Assembly: GCF_013141715.1 (NCBI RefSeq)
Contig: NZ_WHOA01000235.1
Coordinates: 1-53,372, forward strand
Reading direction: 5' to 3'
Origin: Paenibacillus phytorum
GTDB lineage: Bacteria; Bacillota; Bacilli; Paenibacillales; NBRC-103111
DNA: 53,372 nt
Positions within the stretch are counted from its first letter, which is position 1. Each line of letters starts with the position of its first letter. Positions 41,327-50,049 of the stretch are shown in pieces. Made by a program: the position numbers and the translations under genes. The notes beneath the pieces are model-generated. The model was not told where the DNA came from and ran no database searches. It saw nothing but the letters and a program-made list of their open reading frames with translations.

Positions 41327-41457
41327 CTGAAATTACGGTGAGCTTGTTCAAAACCTTCGCATGAACCTCATTTCAAGCCTACTATATAGATTTCGGAAGC
41401 TGAACAGAACCTCAAGCATGCAGAATTAAAACATGAAAAAAGTATCGGTCAAAACGA

Positions 41458-41496
41458 GCGCCACCATTATTCATAGAAAATGAACAGAGGTGGCGC
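41458..41496 (-). terminator. Terminator of the glycan locus
   Basis: The 8-bp stem gcgccacc/ggtggcgc with an inner ttcat/atgaa pairing lies 21 bases after the stop of the beta-helix protein gene. The T-run is short (cgtttt). Confidence 0.7.
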
Positions 41497-41517
41497 ATTG
41501 TTTCATTTCTCAGACTA

Positions 41518-44500
41518 TCACTTGCTTACTTGAACAATAATCTTATCGCTGGATATTGTTCCTGCATAATTAACAAGCTCGCATCGATACTCGTACGTGC
41601 CAATCGGTTTATTATGGATCATCGTAGCTGCAGATTGCGCTTGTGGCGTATGATCGGTGAATGTTTGCGTATTGATAAGAACGCCGTTCTCATACAGACG
41701 ATATGTGGTGCCGTTCGTACCCCACCACATGTTCATGTTGATGTTGAAATTTCCATCCCCATCCCAGTTATCATGGGATAGGACCGTTTTGGCCGGCGCT
41801 GCTTGCGTGACGTTCACTGTTAACACATCACTTCTCGTTGTACCGAATGCATTGACGAGTTCCGCATAATAACGGTAGGTGCCGTTCTTTTTGTAGGTAA
41901 CGGACGTTACAGTCTTTTGGGCACTCGGCGAGTTGTCCGTGAGGATTTGTGTCTCGATTAATAAGTTATCCTCATAGAGCTTATAGATTTTACCGTTATT
42001 GCCCCACCACATATTCATTGTAACCTTATAATTTCCATCAAGAATTCCTGTATCGTACCCATTGTCCTCCGAGAGCACTGGCTTTCCAGGTATCCCTGTA
42101 CTTCTGTATACGATATTCGTTACGGTAGCCGTCGCAGTGCCATGATGGCCCGCGGCATCGATAAATTCGATTGTGAAGCTGCCGTTAAAGTTGAACGTAT
42201 AGCTGCTCGAACCCCCGTTGTTCGTGATCGTTACAGGTTCGCTCGGCGTAATGATCGCGACCACACTGTCCGAGGTAGGTGCTGCGCTGCTGTAAGCTAC
42301 CGCAGCGGTCGGCACTGTCCTGTCAACATGGAAAGTAGCTGTCTGCTGAGCTTCCACATTACCCGAAAGATCTGTAGAACGGTAGCTCATGTTATATTGC
42401 CCGTCTTGATCGAAGGTTAACGGGGTTGTATACTGCTGCCATGTGCTCCCGCCATCCAGGCTGTATTCGGTTGATGCCACTCCCGATAAGTTATCTGTGG
42501 CCGACAAACTGACCGTTACAGGCAGTACATACCAGCCATTTTGTCCATCCGGTTGTGCAGGCGACACCGTAGCTGTAGAGATGGGGGCAATCGTTTCAAA
42601 GACCGTCAATGTGAGGGACGCCGTCTTGATCGTGGATCCAATGCTCGCGGTCACCGTGATATTCGCGCTGCCCGGCTTGATCGCCGTCACTTGTCCGAGC
42701 GCGTCCACGGTCATTACGGACGTGTTATCGCTGCTATAAGCCACTGTAGCTACGCTCATATCCGCAGAGGAGCCGTCTTCCATCTTCCCGCTAAGCTGCA
42801 ATTGCGCAGTCTTGCCCGCTTCCACATATGGCACAACATGGGATAAGCTTATAGACTGAACGCCTGACTGCCAAGTCGTGATGCTAACGATGTTGCTCAG
42901 CCCCGAGAGATTACCGCGTGCATCAAACGCCCTGAGCGAATAGGCATACGTCATAGACGGAGTAAGAAGCTGATCGGTATACGTATATACATCAGCGGCT
43001 ACTGTCGTCAACGGCAGCTCATTCCGGTAAATCCAATAGCCCTTGACTGCTGTATTGTCGATGTACGGCTCCCAATGAATCTTGATCGCTTGAGCCGACA
43101 GGGCTGCTCCATCGAGCGGCTGGCCCACGGTCGCCAAAGGAGGCTCCGTATCGGGCTCAGGCTGCTTGGTTATGATCAGCAGATAAGGCTCATTCGCCTT
43201 TCCCTTGCTCTCGATGACGGCATTGATGCTCGCTACAGGCAGCGTCAGGCCTAGGCTGAGCTGTCCATTGGAGCCATCGGCTTTTACCAGACGTATGGCC
43301 TCTGTCAGATCGGTCTCACTCCATCCCCAATCAGCGGCGAGTCCAAGTCCGGCCAACCGGTCCAGCCGGGCGGGCTTCGTATTCCACGTCACCGTCCCTT
43401 CCGACCAAGCCGCATTAGTCCGGTACACGTCCGCTGTGACCGCAGAAGGGCTTCCAATGCCGTACATCATCAGCCTAGCATTCGTAATTTCGCCATCCAG
43501 ACCACTCACGTCAAACTTGATGAAGCTTTCACGGGTAAAGCTCTCGCTGCCGTCCTTCTTAATCTCGAGATTACTCGTCCGGTAATTCGAGTTAGCATAG
43601 CTGCCTCCACGCACATAAGCATCATCGGTTGGCAGCAGCTTCGTCACGTTGCCGTCGATCACCTGGATAAAACTTTCTGCGCTACGCGACACGCCGTTCA
43701 GCGTTACCGTAACGCGAATGACTGCTGTGCCTTCACCCAGCGCCGTGACCTGTCCAATGGTATTGACCTCCGCCAAGCCGGGCGTAAGGCTCTCATACCG
43801 GATCATCGCACTCCCAAGCTGTGCTGCGAAACCCGAGTTCATCACTCCAGCCGTTTGCAGCTGTGCCTGCTGGCCTATGCCTAGAAGCTGCTTGTCGGAC
43901 GTAAGTGTGACGCTCTCCAGCTCACGCGTTGCGGACGTCTCGATCCGTAAGTATGGCTGATGGTCGCTCGTCTCCCGGCTGTTGAACAGTGTGTACACGC
44001 CCAGAGAAGTATCCTGCACAACTGCGAGCGACACGATCCCCGCGGCCGCTTCGTGACCGCCACCGGCGTTCAGCTGCGCCCTCACATAATCCGTAGCATC
44101 GAAAACCCGCCACGCATAATCATCCTTGGTGAAGGGCGCCGTCGACAGCTTACCGCCCAACGCAGGCTTATTCGCCCAGACCATGCCGGAGCTGCCGGAC
44201 TCGATCCAGTCGTCGCTGTCCACACCATACAGGCTGTTCACCGTATCGCTGCCCGAGGCCGAGGCCCTGCCGTATACCAGTAGCTTGGCCGAGCTGACAG
44301 ATCCTTTGAGGGCGCCCAGATCAAACTTCAAAAACGACTGGCGCGTGGAGAGGTTATTGCCTCCCTGGACGATCAACGATCTATCCGTCCCCGTATTGGT
44401 CGATGTCCCTTGTCGGACCGACACATCGGCCACTGGCAGATAATCGCGCACTGTCACCGTCCGGTTGTCATAGTCGATGCCCGTATTGCCCGACAATTCA

Positions 44501-46419
44501 TTGCCGGACAGCACAATCCCCGTGCCCGCCTCGATGAAAATTCCGTTCGTATTGCTCACGATCCGATTGCCTTCAATCCTGATGTCGCGGGGCTCACCTG
44601 CGCCGTTGCCCCCGTCGCTCGGATTCCCAATATCGTACAACGTATGAATGGCCCAGAAGCCCGGCCCCGTATTGTTCTCAACCACATTATCCCGAACCTG
44701 GGTGCCCGGAGCATTTTTCAATCGGATTCCCGTGGTACCGGACTTCATGAAGTTGGTGATGACATTATGGGCAATCACCGTATCTGGTGACCCCAGATAA
44801 ACCTGAATCCCATACAGGGCCGAATTTTCGATACGGTTGTGATGGATGTAGTTGCCCGGTCCGGCTGCGTCATGCGTAGCCCCCGGATTGCCGACGCCGA
44901 AGCCTGCTTCGCCGCTGCCGATCACAGTGTTACCAACGAATTCATTCATATATTCATCCTCGCCGTGCATGTCGATCGAGTCCAGTTTCGTCTGGTACAG
45001 CTCATTGTCCGCAATCAGATTATTATGCGTCCAATTGCTCAGCAGGATGCCATGGCGAAGGGACGGCCCATAGAAGCGACTGTTGCGAACCACGTTGAAT
45101 AGCGAATCGTTGGCCCGGCCCAATCGGCTTTCCTTTGACAACCCCTCCAACGCCACCCCGTAGCCTGCTCCGCCCTCGGCGGTATCAGTCGCATTGCGTA
45201 GCGTGGCATACTGGATAACGACATCGCGGCTGCTGCGGACGAGCACGCCAACGCGCTGGAACTTCTCGATCGTCACATGGTCGAGAATGATGTCGCTCGA
45301 CGGATTCCCGTTGGCCGCCGTAATCATGACAGCGACCTTCGGACCGCCCCGCTCGGGATTAGCTACCGTCGTGCTCGTCGGATACGTCCCCTGCCAGCTT
45401 GCCGTCAGCGTCATGCTCCGAATGGCAATGCCCTGCTGACCCGCGATACGCAAGATGATGCCTTCATTCGTCGCATAGTCACCGATGTTCTTGGCATGGT
45501 CGGAGACGAGCAGCACTCCGTCCTCGCTTTCCCCGCGAAGCTGAATGCCTGAGTGCAGCAGCAGGTGCGAAGCGCTGTCGCTCGCCGTGCTGGTTAACTG
45601 GTAATGCCCATTGGGAAAGTACACCTCGTCCCCGGGCTGCGCCGCTGCGATCGCAGCCCGGATCGCAACGGCGTCGTCCGTCCCGGTAGCCGACGTAGTC
45701 GCGCCGTAATCCACGACATTAAGCGTCCGCCCCGTCACCACAGGAAGCTCGGGCACCGAATGGGACGTCTCGTCCGGCTCATACAGCCCCGGCTTTGTAT
45801 GCGGCAGCGCTGCAGGATCGGGACCTGTCGGGGGAAGCTCAAGCGGACTCAGCACAAAGCCGTCCGGATGCGGCTTATATACCTGGACCTCGGTAATACT
45901 GTTCCAGTCCGTCGATCCGGTGCCGAGCCCCACGATCCGCACATATCGGCCCGTCGTCGGGGTGAAACCGAACGCCTCCAGTTGTAACGAGTTGCCGCTA
46001 CCGCTGCCCGAGAACACGGTCGTCCAGGTGTCGGCATCGGCGGACACCTGAATATCGAACTTCAGACTACGCTGATCACCACGATAAAAGGCCATGCCGA
46101 TATAGCCAATCGTCTGTATGGCCCCTAGGTCAAGCTGCAGCCATTGGCCGACGCCACTTGCCGACCAACGGGTCGTCAGATCTTGATCGATCGCGTTGTC
46201 AGGGATATTCTCATCACTCATACTGGCGATGGCAGCCACAACCGTAAGCGCTTTCACAATTTCGGTTGCAGAAGCAACCTGAACCTCTCGCGCAGCAGAA
46301 GAAATCTCGCCTGCCCTAAGCTCTTGTCCGCTTACTCCCTGCGTCGGTGCCCATGCCAGCGAAGAAAACAGAAGCAGCCCCGCTACTCCCGCGCTCCAAA
46401 TCCGTTTTATCCTCTTCAT
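41518..46419 (-). CDS. Very large exported multidomain beta-helix protein, 1633 aa
   Basis: ATG 46419 follows GAGGGG by 6 bases and gives a signal peptide. Domains in order: F5/8-type discoidin/CBM32 (about 57-180); right-handed parallel beta-helix of the pectate-lyase-3 type (230-658, starting LNVVDYGAT..DDAVAIRAAI); DNRLRE domain (659-836); Big_2-like Ig (837-929); second DNRLRE (930-1090); FN3 (1091-1188); second Big_2 (1189-1279); OmpL47-like (1280-1371); Ig-like (1372-1443); and two about 95-residue repeats with MNMWWG(N/T)NG and YRLYENGV-like motifs (1444-1633). There is no LPxTG or SLH anchor. The layout suggests a secreted polysaccharide lyase or hydrolase with many accessory modules. 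Catalytic residues and substrate are not identifiable by eye. It is the last gene of the lip/lpl-like locus. Confidence 0.88.
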   Translation of the reverse strand: MKRIKRIWSAGVAGLLLFSSLAWAPTQGVSGQELRAGEISSAAREVQVASATEIVKALTVVAAIASMSDENIPDNAIDQDLTTRWSASGVGQWLQLDLGAIQTIGYIGMAFYRGDQRSLKFDIQVSADADTWTTVFSGSGSGNSLQLEAFGFTPTTGRYVRIVGLGTGSTDWNSITEVQVYKPHPDGFVLSPLELPPTGPDPAALPHTKPGLYEPDETSHSVPELPVVTGRTLNVVDYGATTSATGTDDAVAIRAAIAAAQPGDEVYFPNGHYQLTSTASDSASHLLLHSGIQLRGESEDGVLLVSDHAKNIGDYATNEGIILRIAGQQGIAIRSMTLTASWQGTYPTSTTVANPERGGPKVAVMITAANGNPSSDIILDHVTIEKFQRVGVLVRSSRDVVIQYATLRNATDTAEGGAGYGVALEGLSKESRLGRANDSLFNVVRNSRFYGPSLRHGILLSNWTHNNLIADNELYQTKLDSIDMHGEDEYMNEFVGNTVIGSGEAGFGVGNPGATHDAAGPGNYIHHNRIENSALYGIQVYLGSPDTVIAHNVITNFMKSGTTGIRLKNAPGTQVRDNVVENNTGPGFWAIHTLYDIGNPSDGGNGAGEPRDIRIEGNRIVSNTNGIFIEAGTGIVLSGNELSGNTGIDYDNRTVTVRDYLPVADVSVRQGTSTNTGTDRSLIVQGGNNLSTRQSFLKFDLGALKGSVSSAKLLVYGRASASGSDTVNSLYGVDSDDWIESGSSGMVWANKPALGGKLSTAPFTKDDYAWRVFDATDYVRAQLNAGGGHEAAAGIVSLAVVQDTSLGVYTLFNSRETSDHQPYLRIETSATRELESVTLTSDKQLLGIGQQAQLQTAGVMNSGFAAQLGSAMIRYESLTPGLAEVNTIGQVTALGEGTAVIRVTVTLNGVSRSAESFIQVIDGNVTKLLPTDDAYVRGGSYANSNYRTSNLEIKKDGSESFTRESFIKFDVSGLDGEITNARLMMYGIGSPSAVTADVYRTNAAWSEGTVTWNTKPARLDRLAGLGLAADWGWSETDLTEAIRLVKADGSNGQLSLGLTLPVASINAVIESKGKANEPYLLIITKQPEPDTEPPLATVGQPLDGAALSAQAIKIHWEPYIDNTAVKGYWIYRNELPLTTVAADVYTYTDQLLTPSMTYAYSLRAFDARGNLSGLSNIVSITTWQSGVQSISLSHVVPYVEAGKTAQLQLSGKMEDGSSADMSVATVAYSSDNTSVMTVDALGQVTAIKPGSANITVTASIGSTIKTASLTLTVFETIAPISTATVSPAQPDGQNGWYVLPVTVSLSATDNLSGVASTEYSLDGGSTWQQYTTPLTFDQDGQYNMSYRSTDLSGNVEAQQTATFHVDRTVPTAAVAYSSAAPTSDSVVAIITPSEPVTITNNGGSSSYTFNFNGSFTIEFIDAAGHHGTATATVTNIVYRSTGIPGKPVLSEDNGYDTGILDGNYKVTMNMWWGNNGKIYKLYEDNLLIETQILTDNSPSAQKTVTSVTYKKNGTYRYYAELVNAFGTTRSDVLTVNVTQAAPAKTVLSHDNWDGDGNFNINMNMWWGTNGTTYRLYENGVLINTQTFTDHTPQAQSAATMIHNKPIGTYEYRCELVNYAGTISSDKIIVQVSK

Positions 46420-46506
46420 CCCATGCCCCTCTTTCTCCTTTTGATAAGCCGATCCGTCCGCCCGGTCATCCGGGCGAACCATCAACTGTTTTCCGTATCG
46501 GAAAGC

Positions 46507-48072
46507 CTATTTCATATACCGGTCATAAGCAGCCTGCTGAATACTGATCACTTCATCCAGTCCCATCGCCTTGAGCTGCTGACGGAACTTCTCGAAGTTG
46601 CCAGCTACCGGCTCCGAACCCAGCACCCACTTCTGGAACTTCTCGTCGGTGAACGTCTGGATGCTCTTCATGATCGAATCAAGCTTTTTCTTCTCCCCAT
46701 CCGTAAACGTCAGCACCGGAAACTGCTCGATTGGGTATTTCTTCTCGTTGTATTCCTTCACTCCGGCCAACGCCGTCTTGTTCGTCCATTGCTCCTCATA
46801 GGCAAAATCCTGATGGAAGCCAACTTCCATCTGCGCCCCATCAGCCTGCAGTGCTTCATTCACCGGCTTACTACCTGTCAGCAGACTGTCCTTGAATTTC
46901 GGCTTGCCGTCTACGAGATCGTAGTGCACGCCTTCGATCCCAAAATTCATTAGTCTCCGTCCTTCAGGAGTAAACCAGAAGTCGAAATATTTGATCGTTT
47001 CGACCTGATGCTTGTTGGAGGCGGAAATAGCCCATCCGCTCTCGCTCACCGTAGCCCGCTTCGTTTCTTCGCGGACGACCCCGTCGCTGCTGGCCGGAGG
47101 GGTCATCGGTGCGAACAGGATGCCGGGTACTTTATCCTTGAGAGTATCATTATAGCCCGCCGTACTGGAGAACCAGTCATGTGAAACGCCACCGACGTTA
47201 TCGCCGAGCAGCACCTCGCGCGCCTTCGCCCCGCGGGTGAAAATTTCTGGATCAATCAGACCTTCCTTATACCACTTAGCAATATTCGCGACCGCTGTCT
47301 CGTAGTTTGCCTCATAAGGGCCATACTTCACTTTGCCCTGGTCCGCATATATGCCACGGTATGAATTCCAGAACAGCAGCAGATCTTGTGCTCCTCCTTT
47401 GTTCACACGGTTGAAGTACGGAATTTCATCAGCTTTACCATTTTTATTGGGGTCCTTCTCCTTGAACGCCTTCAGTACCTGGTACAGCTCGTCAACCGTT
47501 TTCGGCTGCTGCATATTAAGCGCTTTCAACCAATCCTGACGGATAAACCAGCCCTTGGCGACCAGTCCATCCGGGACGAACGAAAGGAAATACATCTTGC
47601 CGTCAGGTGCCGTAGCGAATTTCTTCACATCCGGCCGCTGCTCCAGGAACGCCTTAATATTGGGCGCATGCTTGTCGATCAGCTCATTTAGTGGAGCGAA
47701 CGCGCCCTCGGAGCCGTATTTGTTGAAATCCCCCTTCACGTTGTAATGCACAATGTCGGGAATGTCGCCGGATACCATCATCAGATTGAACATTTCTTTG
47801 CTGTTGGTCGCCGTCTGCGAAGCGGTTCCCTTCAACGTCACATTCGTACGCTTAGCCGCTTCCTTGAATACCGGGAAATTATTGTCGTAAATATACCGAT
47901 CGCCGTAATGCATATGCATCGTCAGCTCCACCGGCTTGCCCTTCTCCGTGCCTTGGTTCGGTGCAGACGAAGGCACCGCTTCCTTGGCATCCTGACCGCA
48001 TCCTGCCGCCGATAAAGCCACAACCAACGTCAGCGCAGCCCCTACTCCTTTTTTCCATACCTGTTGCTTCAT
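46507..48072 (-). CDS. lipO: LipO-like sugar-binding lipoprotein
   Basis: The 521-residue extracellular solute-binding protein has lipobox SAAGC (Cys25) and the family features of Paenibacillus/Bacillus LipO: DGKMYFLSF, LVAKGWFIRQDWLKALN, PKTVDELYQVLKAFKEKDPN, GKADEIPYF and SGWAISASNKH. It is proposed to capture oligosaccharides, perhaps those released by the large beta-helix protein encoded next. The ATG has GGGGA upstream. Confidence 0.85.
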   Translation of the reverse strand: MKQQVWKKGVGAALTLVVALSAAGCGQDAKEAVPSSAPNQGTEKGKPVELTMHMHYGDRYIYDNNFPVFKEAAKRTNVTLKGTASQTATNSKEMFNLMMVSGDIPDIVHYNVKGDFNKYGSEGAFAPLNELIDKHAPNIKAFLEQRPDVKKFATAPDGKMYFLSFVPDGLVAKGWFIRQDWLKALNMQQPKTVDELYQVLKAFKEKDPNKNGKADEIPYFNRVNKGGAQDLLLFWNSYRGIYADQGKVKYGPYEANYETAVANIAKWYKEGLIDPEIFTRGAKAREVLLGDNVGGVSHDWFSSTAGYNDTLKDKVPGILFAPMTPPASSDGVVREETKRATVSESGWAISASNKHQVETIKYFDFWFTPEGRRLMNFGIEGVHYDLVDGKPKFKDSLLTGSKPVNEALQADGAQMEVGFHQDFAYEEQWTNKTALAGVKEYNEKKYPIEQFPVLTFTDGEKKKLDSIMKSIQTFTDEKFQKWVLGSEPVAGNFEKFRQQLKAMGLDEVISIQQAAYDRYMK

Positions 48073-48107
48073 ATTTGTACGTCCCCTTTTTGTGTATTGG
48101 AGCCAAC

Positions 48108-48977
48108 TTACCCTTTCACGGAACCAACCAAGGCCCCTTTGGCAAAATATTTCTGAATCAGTGGATAGACGATCATCATCGGGATGATGGAAACAATAAT
48201 AGTGGCGTAAATGACCGTTTCCTGGGAAACGAGTGTCGCGGAGCCGAAATCGACCAACTGCTCGCTCAGGTTGTTTTCCACGATCAGCTTCTTCAGCAGC
48301 ACCTGCAGCGGAATTTTATCTTTGTCCTTCAGGACGATCATCGCCCAGAAGTACCCATTCCAGCGCGTAACGGCATAGAACAACCCGACGGTCATCAGCG
48401 AAGCCCGGGACAACGGCAAGTACACCGTCCATAAAATCCGGTAATCACCTGCGCCGTCAATCTTCGCCGCCTCCTCCAATTCCACGGGCACGCTTTGGAA
48501 AAACGTACGCAGCAGAAACACGTAGAAGGTCGTCACCGCGAACGCGATAATGATGGTAAACCGCTCATTCAGCATACCCATATCCCGCAAATTCAGATAG
48601 AAAGGAATCATCCCGGCGTGAAACCACATCGTCAGCGCGATCAGAAAATTGATGACGCCCTTCCCCTTCAACCTTTTTTTGGATAGTGGGTAAGCCCCAC
48701 AAATCGTCAGAAGCAAGCTTACCAACGTGCCCACGACCGTATAATAGAGCGTGTTGGCGTAGGCCACCCAGATGCTTTTCTGCATCAGGACCTTGACATA
48801 AGCCTCCAAGTTGATGTTCACCGGCAGCAGCAGCACCTTGCCGGATACGACTGCATCGCCAGAACTCAGCGAGGCCGACAGCACATACACGAACGGATAC
48901 AGCGCGGCAAGCCCAATCACCGATAACAAGAGAGTATTGATCACATTGAAGCATTTGTCACCTAACGAGGTTCTCAT
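48108..48977 (-). CDS. lplC: Carbohydrate ABC transporter permease (LplC/YtcP-like)
   Basis: The 289-residue MalG-type permease has six hydrophobic segments and the EAA loop LEEAAKIDGAGDYRILWTVYLPLS. ATG 48977 has AGGTGA 5 bases upstream; GTG 48986, directly adjacent to the lplB-like stop, is an alternative. As in other LplBC systems no ATPase gene is present, so a shared MsmX-type ATPase is expected. Confidence 0.85.
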   Translation of the reverse strand: MRTSLGDKCFNVINTLLLSVIGLAALYPFVYVLSASLSSGDAVVSGKVLLLPVNINLEAYVKVLMQKSIWVAYANTLYYTVVGTLVSLLLTICGAYPLSKKRLKGKGVINFLIALTMWFHAGMIPFYLNLRDMGMLNERFTIIIAFAVTTFYVFLLRTFFQSVPVELEEAAKIDGAGDYRILWTVYLPLSRASLMTVGLFYAVTRWNGYFWAMIVLKDKDKIPLQVLLKKLIVENNLSEQLVDFGSATLVSQETVIYATIIVSIIPMMIVYPLIQKYFAKGALVGSVKG

Positions 48978-48986
48978 TCCATTCAC

Positions 48987-49958
48987 CTACCAAAGTCCAG
49001 TATCGGTCAGCTTCTTGCTGAGCCGGTTAGCCATAATAACGAGCAGCAGACTGACGCTGGCGTTGAACAACCCGGCGGCTGTCGCCAGATCGTACTGCCC
49101 TTCCTGCAGGCCGGACCTGTACACATAGGTGCTGATCACGTCCGCCGTCTCATATGTTGCGGGCTGATAGAGCAGTATAATCGCTTCGTAGCCAACTTCC
49201 ATCAGCTGTCCGATCTTGAGGATCAGCATGATCGCAATCGTCGGAATGATCGAAGGCAGCGTGACGTTCCATATTATCTGGAATCGGCCAGCCCCGTCGA
49301 TCTTAGCCGCCTCGTACAGCGCTGGGTTCACCCCGGCTAATGCCGCAATGTACACGATGGCGCCGAAGCCCATCTCCTTCCATATATCCATGGAAATAAT
49401 ATATATGGTCCGGAAGTACTCCGGCTTCGTCAGGAAATACAGCTTCTCCCCGCCCAGCAGCTGGAGAATGGAATTGACGATACCGGTGGAAGGGGCGAGA
49501 AAGTTCGTGACGATACCTGCCACCACCACGATGGAAATAAAATGTGGCAAATACGTAAATGTCTGGACGAATTTCTGGAACAGCCGGTTTCTCACTTCGT
49601 TCAGCAGCAGCGCCAGCACGATCGGCGCTGGGAAGGCGAAGATCAGCTGGTATACGCTGAGAAGCAGCGTGTTTTTCAGCGTTCTCCCGAAATACGGGCC
49701 ATTAAAAAATTGTTTGAAATGCTCCAATCCAACCCAGGCGCTACCCTCGATGCCTTTGAACAGGCTGAAATCCTTGAAGGCGATCTGCAGTCCATACATC
49801 GGTTTGTACATAAATAACACATACCAAGCCAGGAATGGTATCAGCAGTAAATACAGCCGCCATTCCTGTACAACATGCTTTCTGATCGTTACTACCAAAA
49901 GCGCTTTCAACTCCCCCACTTCTAGGATCATTTGTCGTATCCCGGATACAGTCCTCAC
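48987..49958 (-). CDS. lplB: Carbohydrate ABC transporter permease (LplB/YteP-like)
   Basis: The MalF-type permease of up to 323 residues has six hydrophobic segments, the LplB-typical YKPMYGLQIAFKDFSLFKGI and the EAA loop YEAAKIDGAGRFQIIWNVTLPSI. The exact start is uncertain: GTG 49958 is the longest, but TTG codons at 49910 and 49898 near a GGGGGAG sequence are possible, since relatives begin close to the RKHVVQEWRLYLLLIP segment. A cre-like site overlaps this start region. Confidence 0.83.
   Translation of the reverse strand: MRTVSGIRQMILEVGELKALLVVTIRKHVVQEWRLYLLLIPFLAWYVLFMYKPMYGLQIAFKDFSLFKGIEGSAWVGLEHFKQFFNGPYFGRTLKNTLLLSVYQLIFAFPAPIVLALLLNEVRNRLFQKFVQTFTYLPHFISIVVVAGIVTNFLAPSTGIVNSILQLLGGEKLYFLTKPEYFRTIYIISMDIWKEMGFGAIVYIAALAGVNPALYEAAKIDGAGRFQIIWNVTLPSIIPTIAIMLILKIGQLMEVGYEAIILLYQPATYETADVISTYVYRSGLQEGQYDLATAAGLFNASVSLLLVIMANRLSKKLTDTGLW
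49896..49909. promoter_or_regulatory. cre-like catabolite site at the start of lplB
   Basis: The plus strand reads CAAAAGCGCTTTCA, 12 of 14 positions of the cre consensus, with the same AAAGCGCTTT core as the site in ugpA. Confidence 0.45.
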
Positions 49959-50049
49959 TATAATGAAATGGGTTAGGGGCGTCTATCACCATGATTTTGG
50001 TATCACCATCATTTCACGAAGGGGAGAAAAATCGACGTGTTTTAACTAT

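Noticed and set aside
46144..46953. 269-codon plus-strand frame over the beta-helix and LipO genes
   Set aside because: Antisense to two confidently identified genes and their junction; composition is not protein-like.
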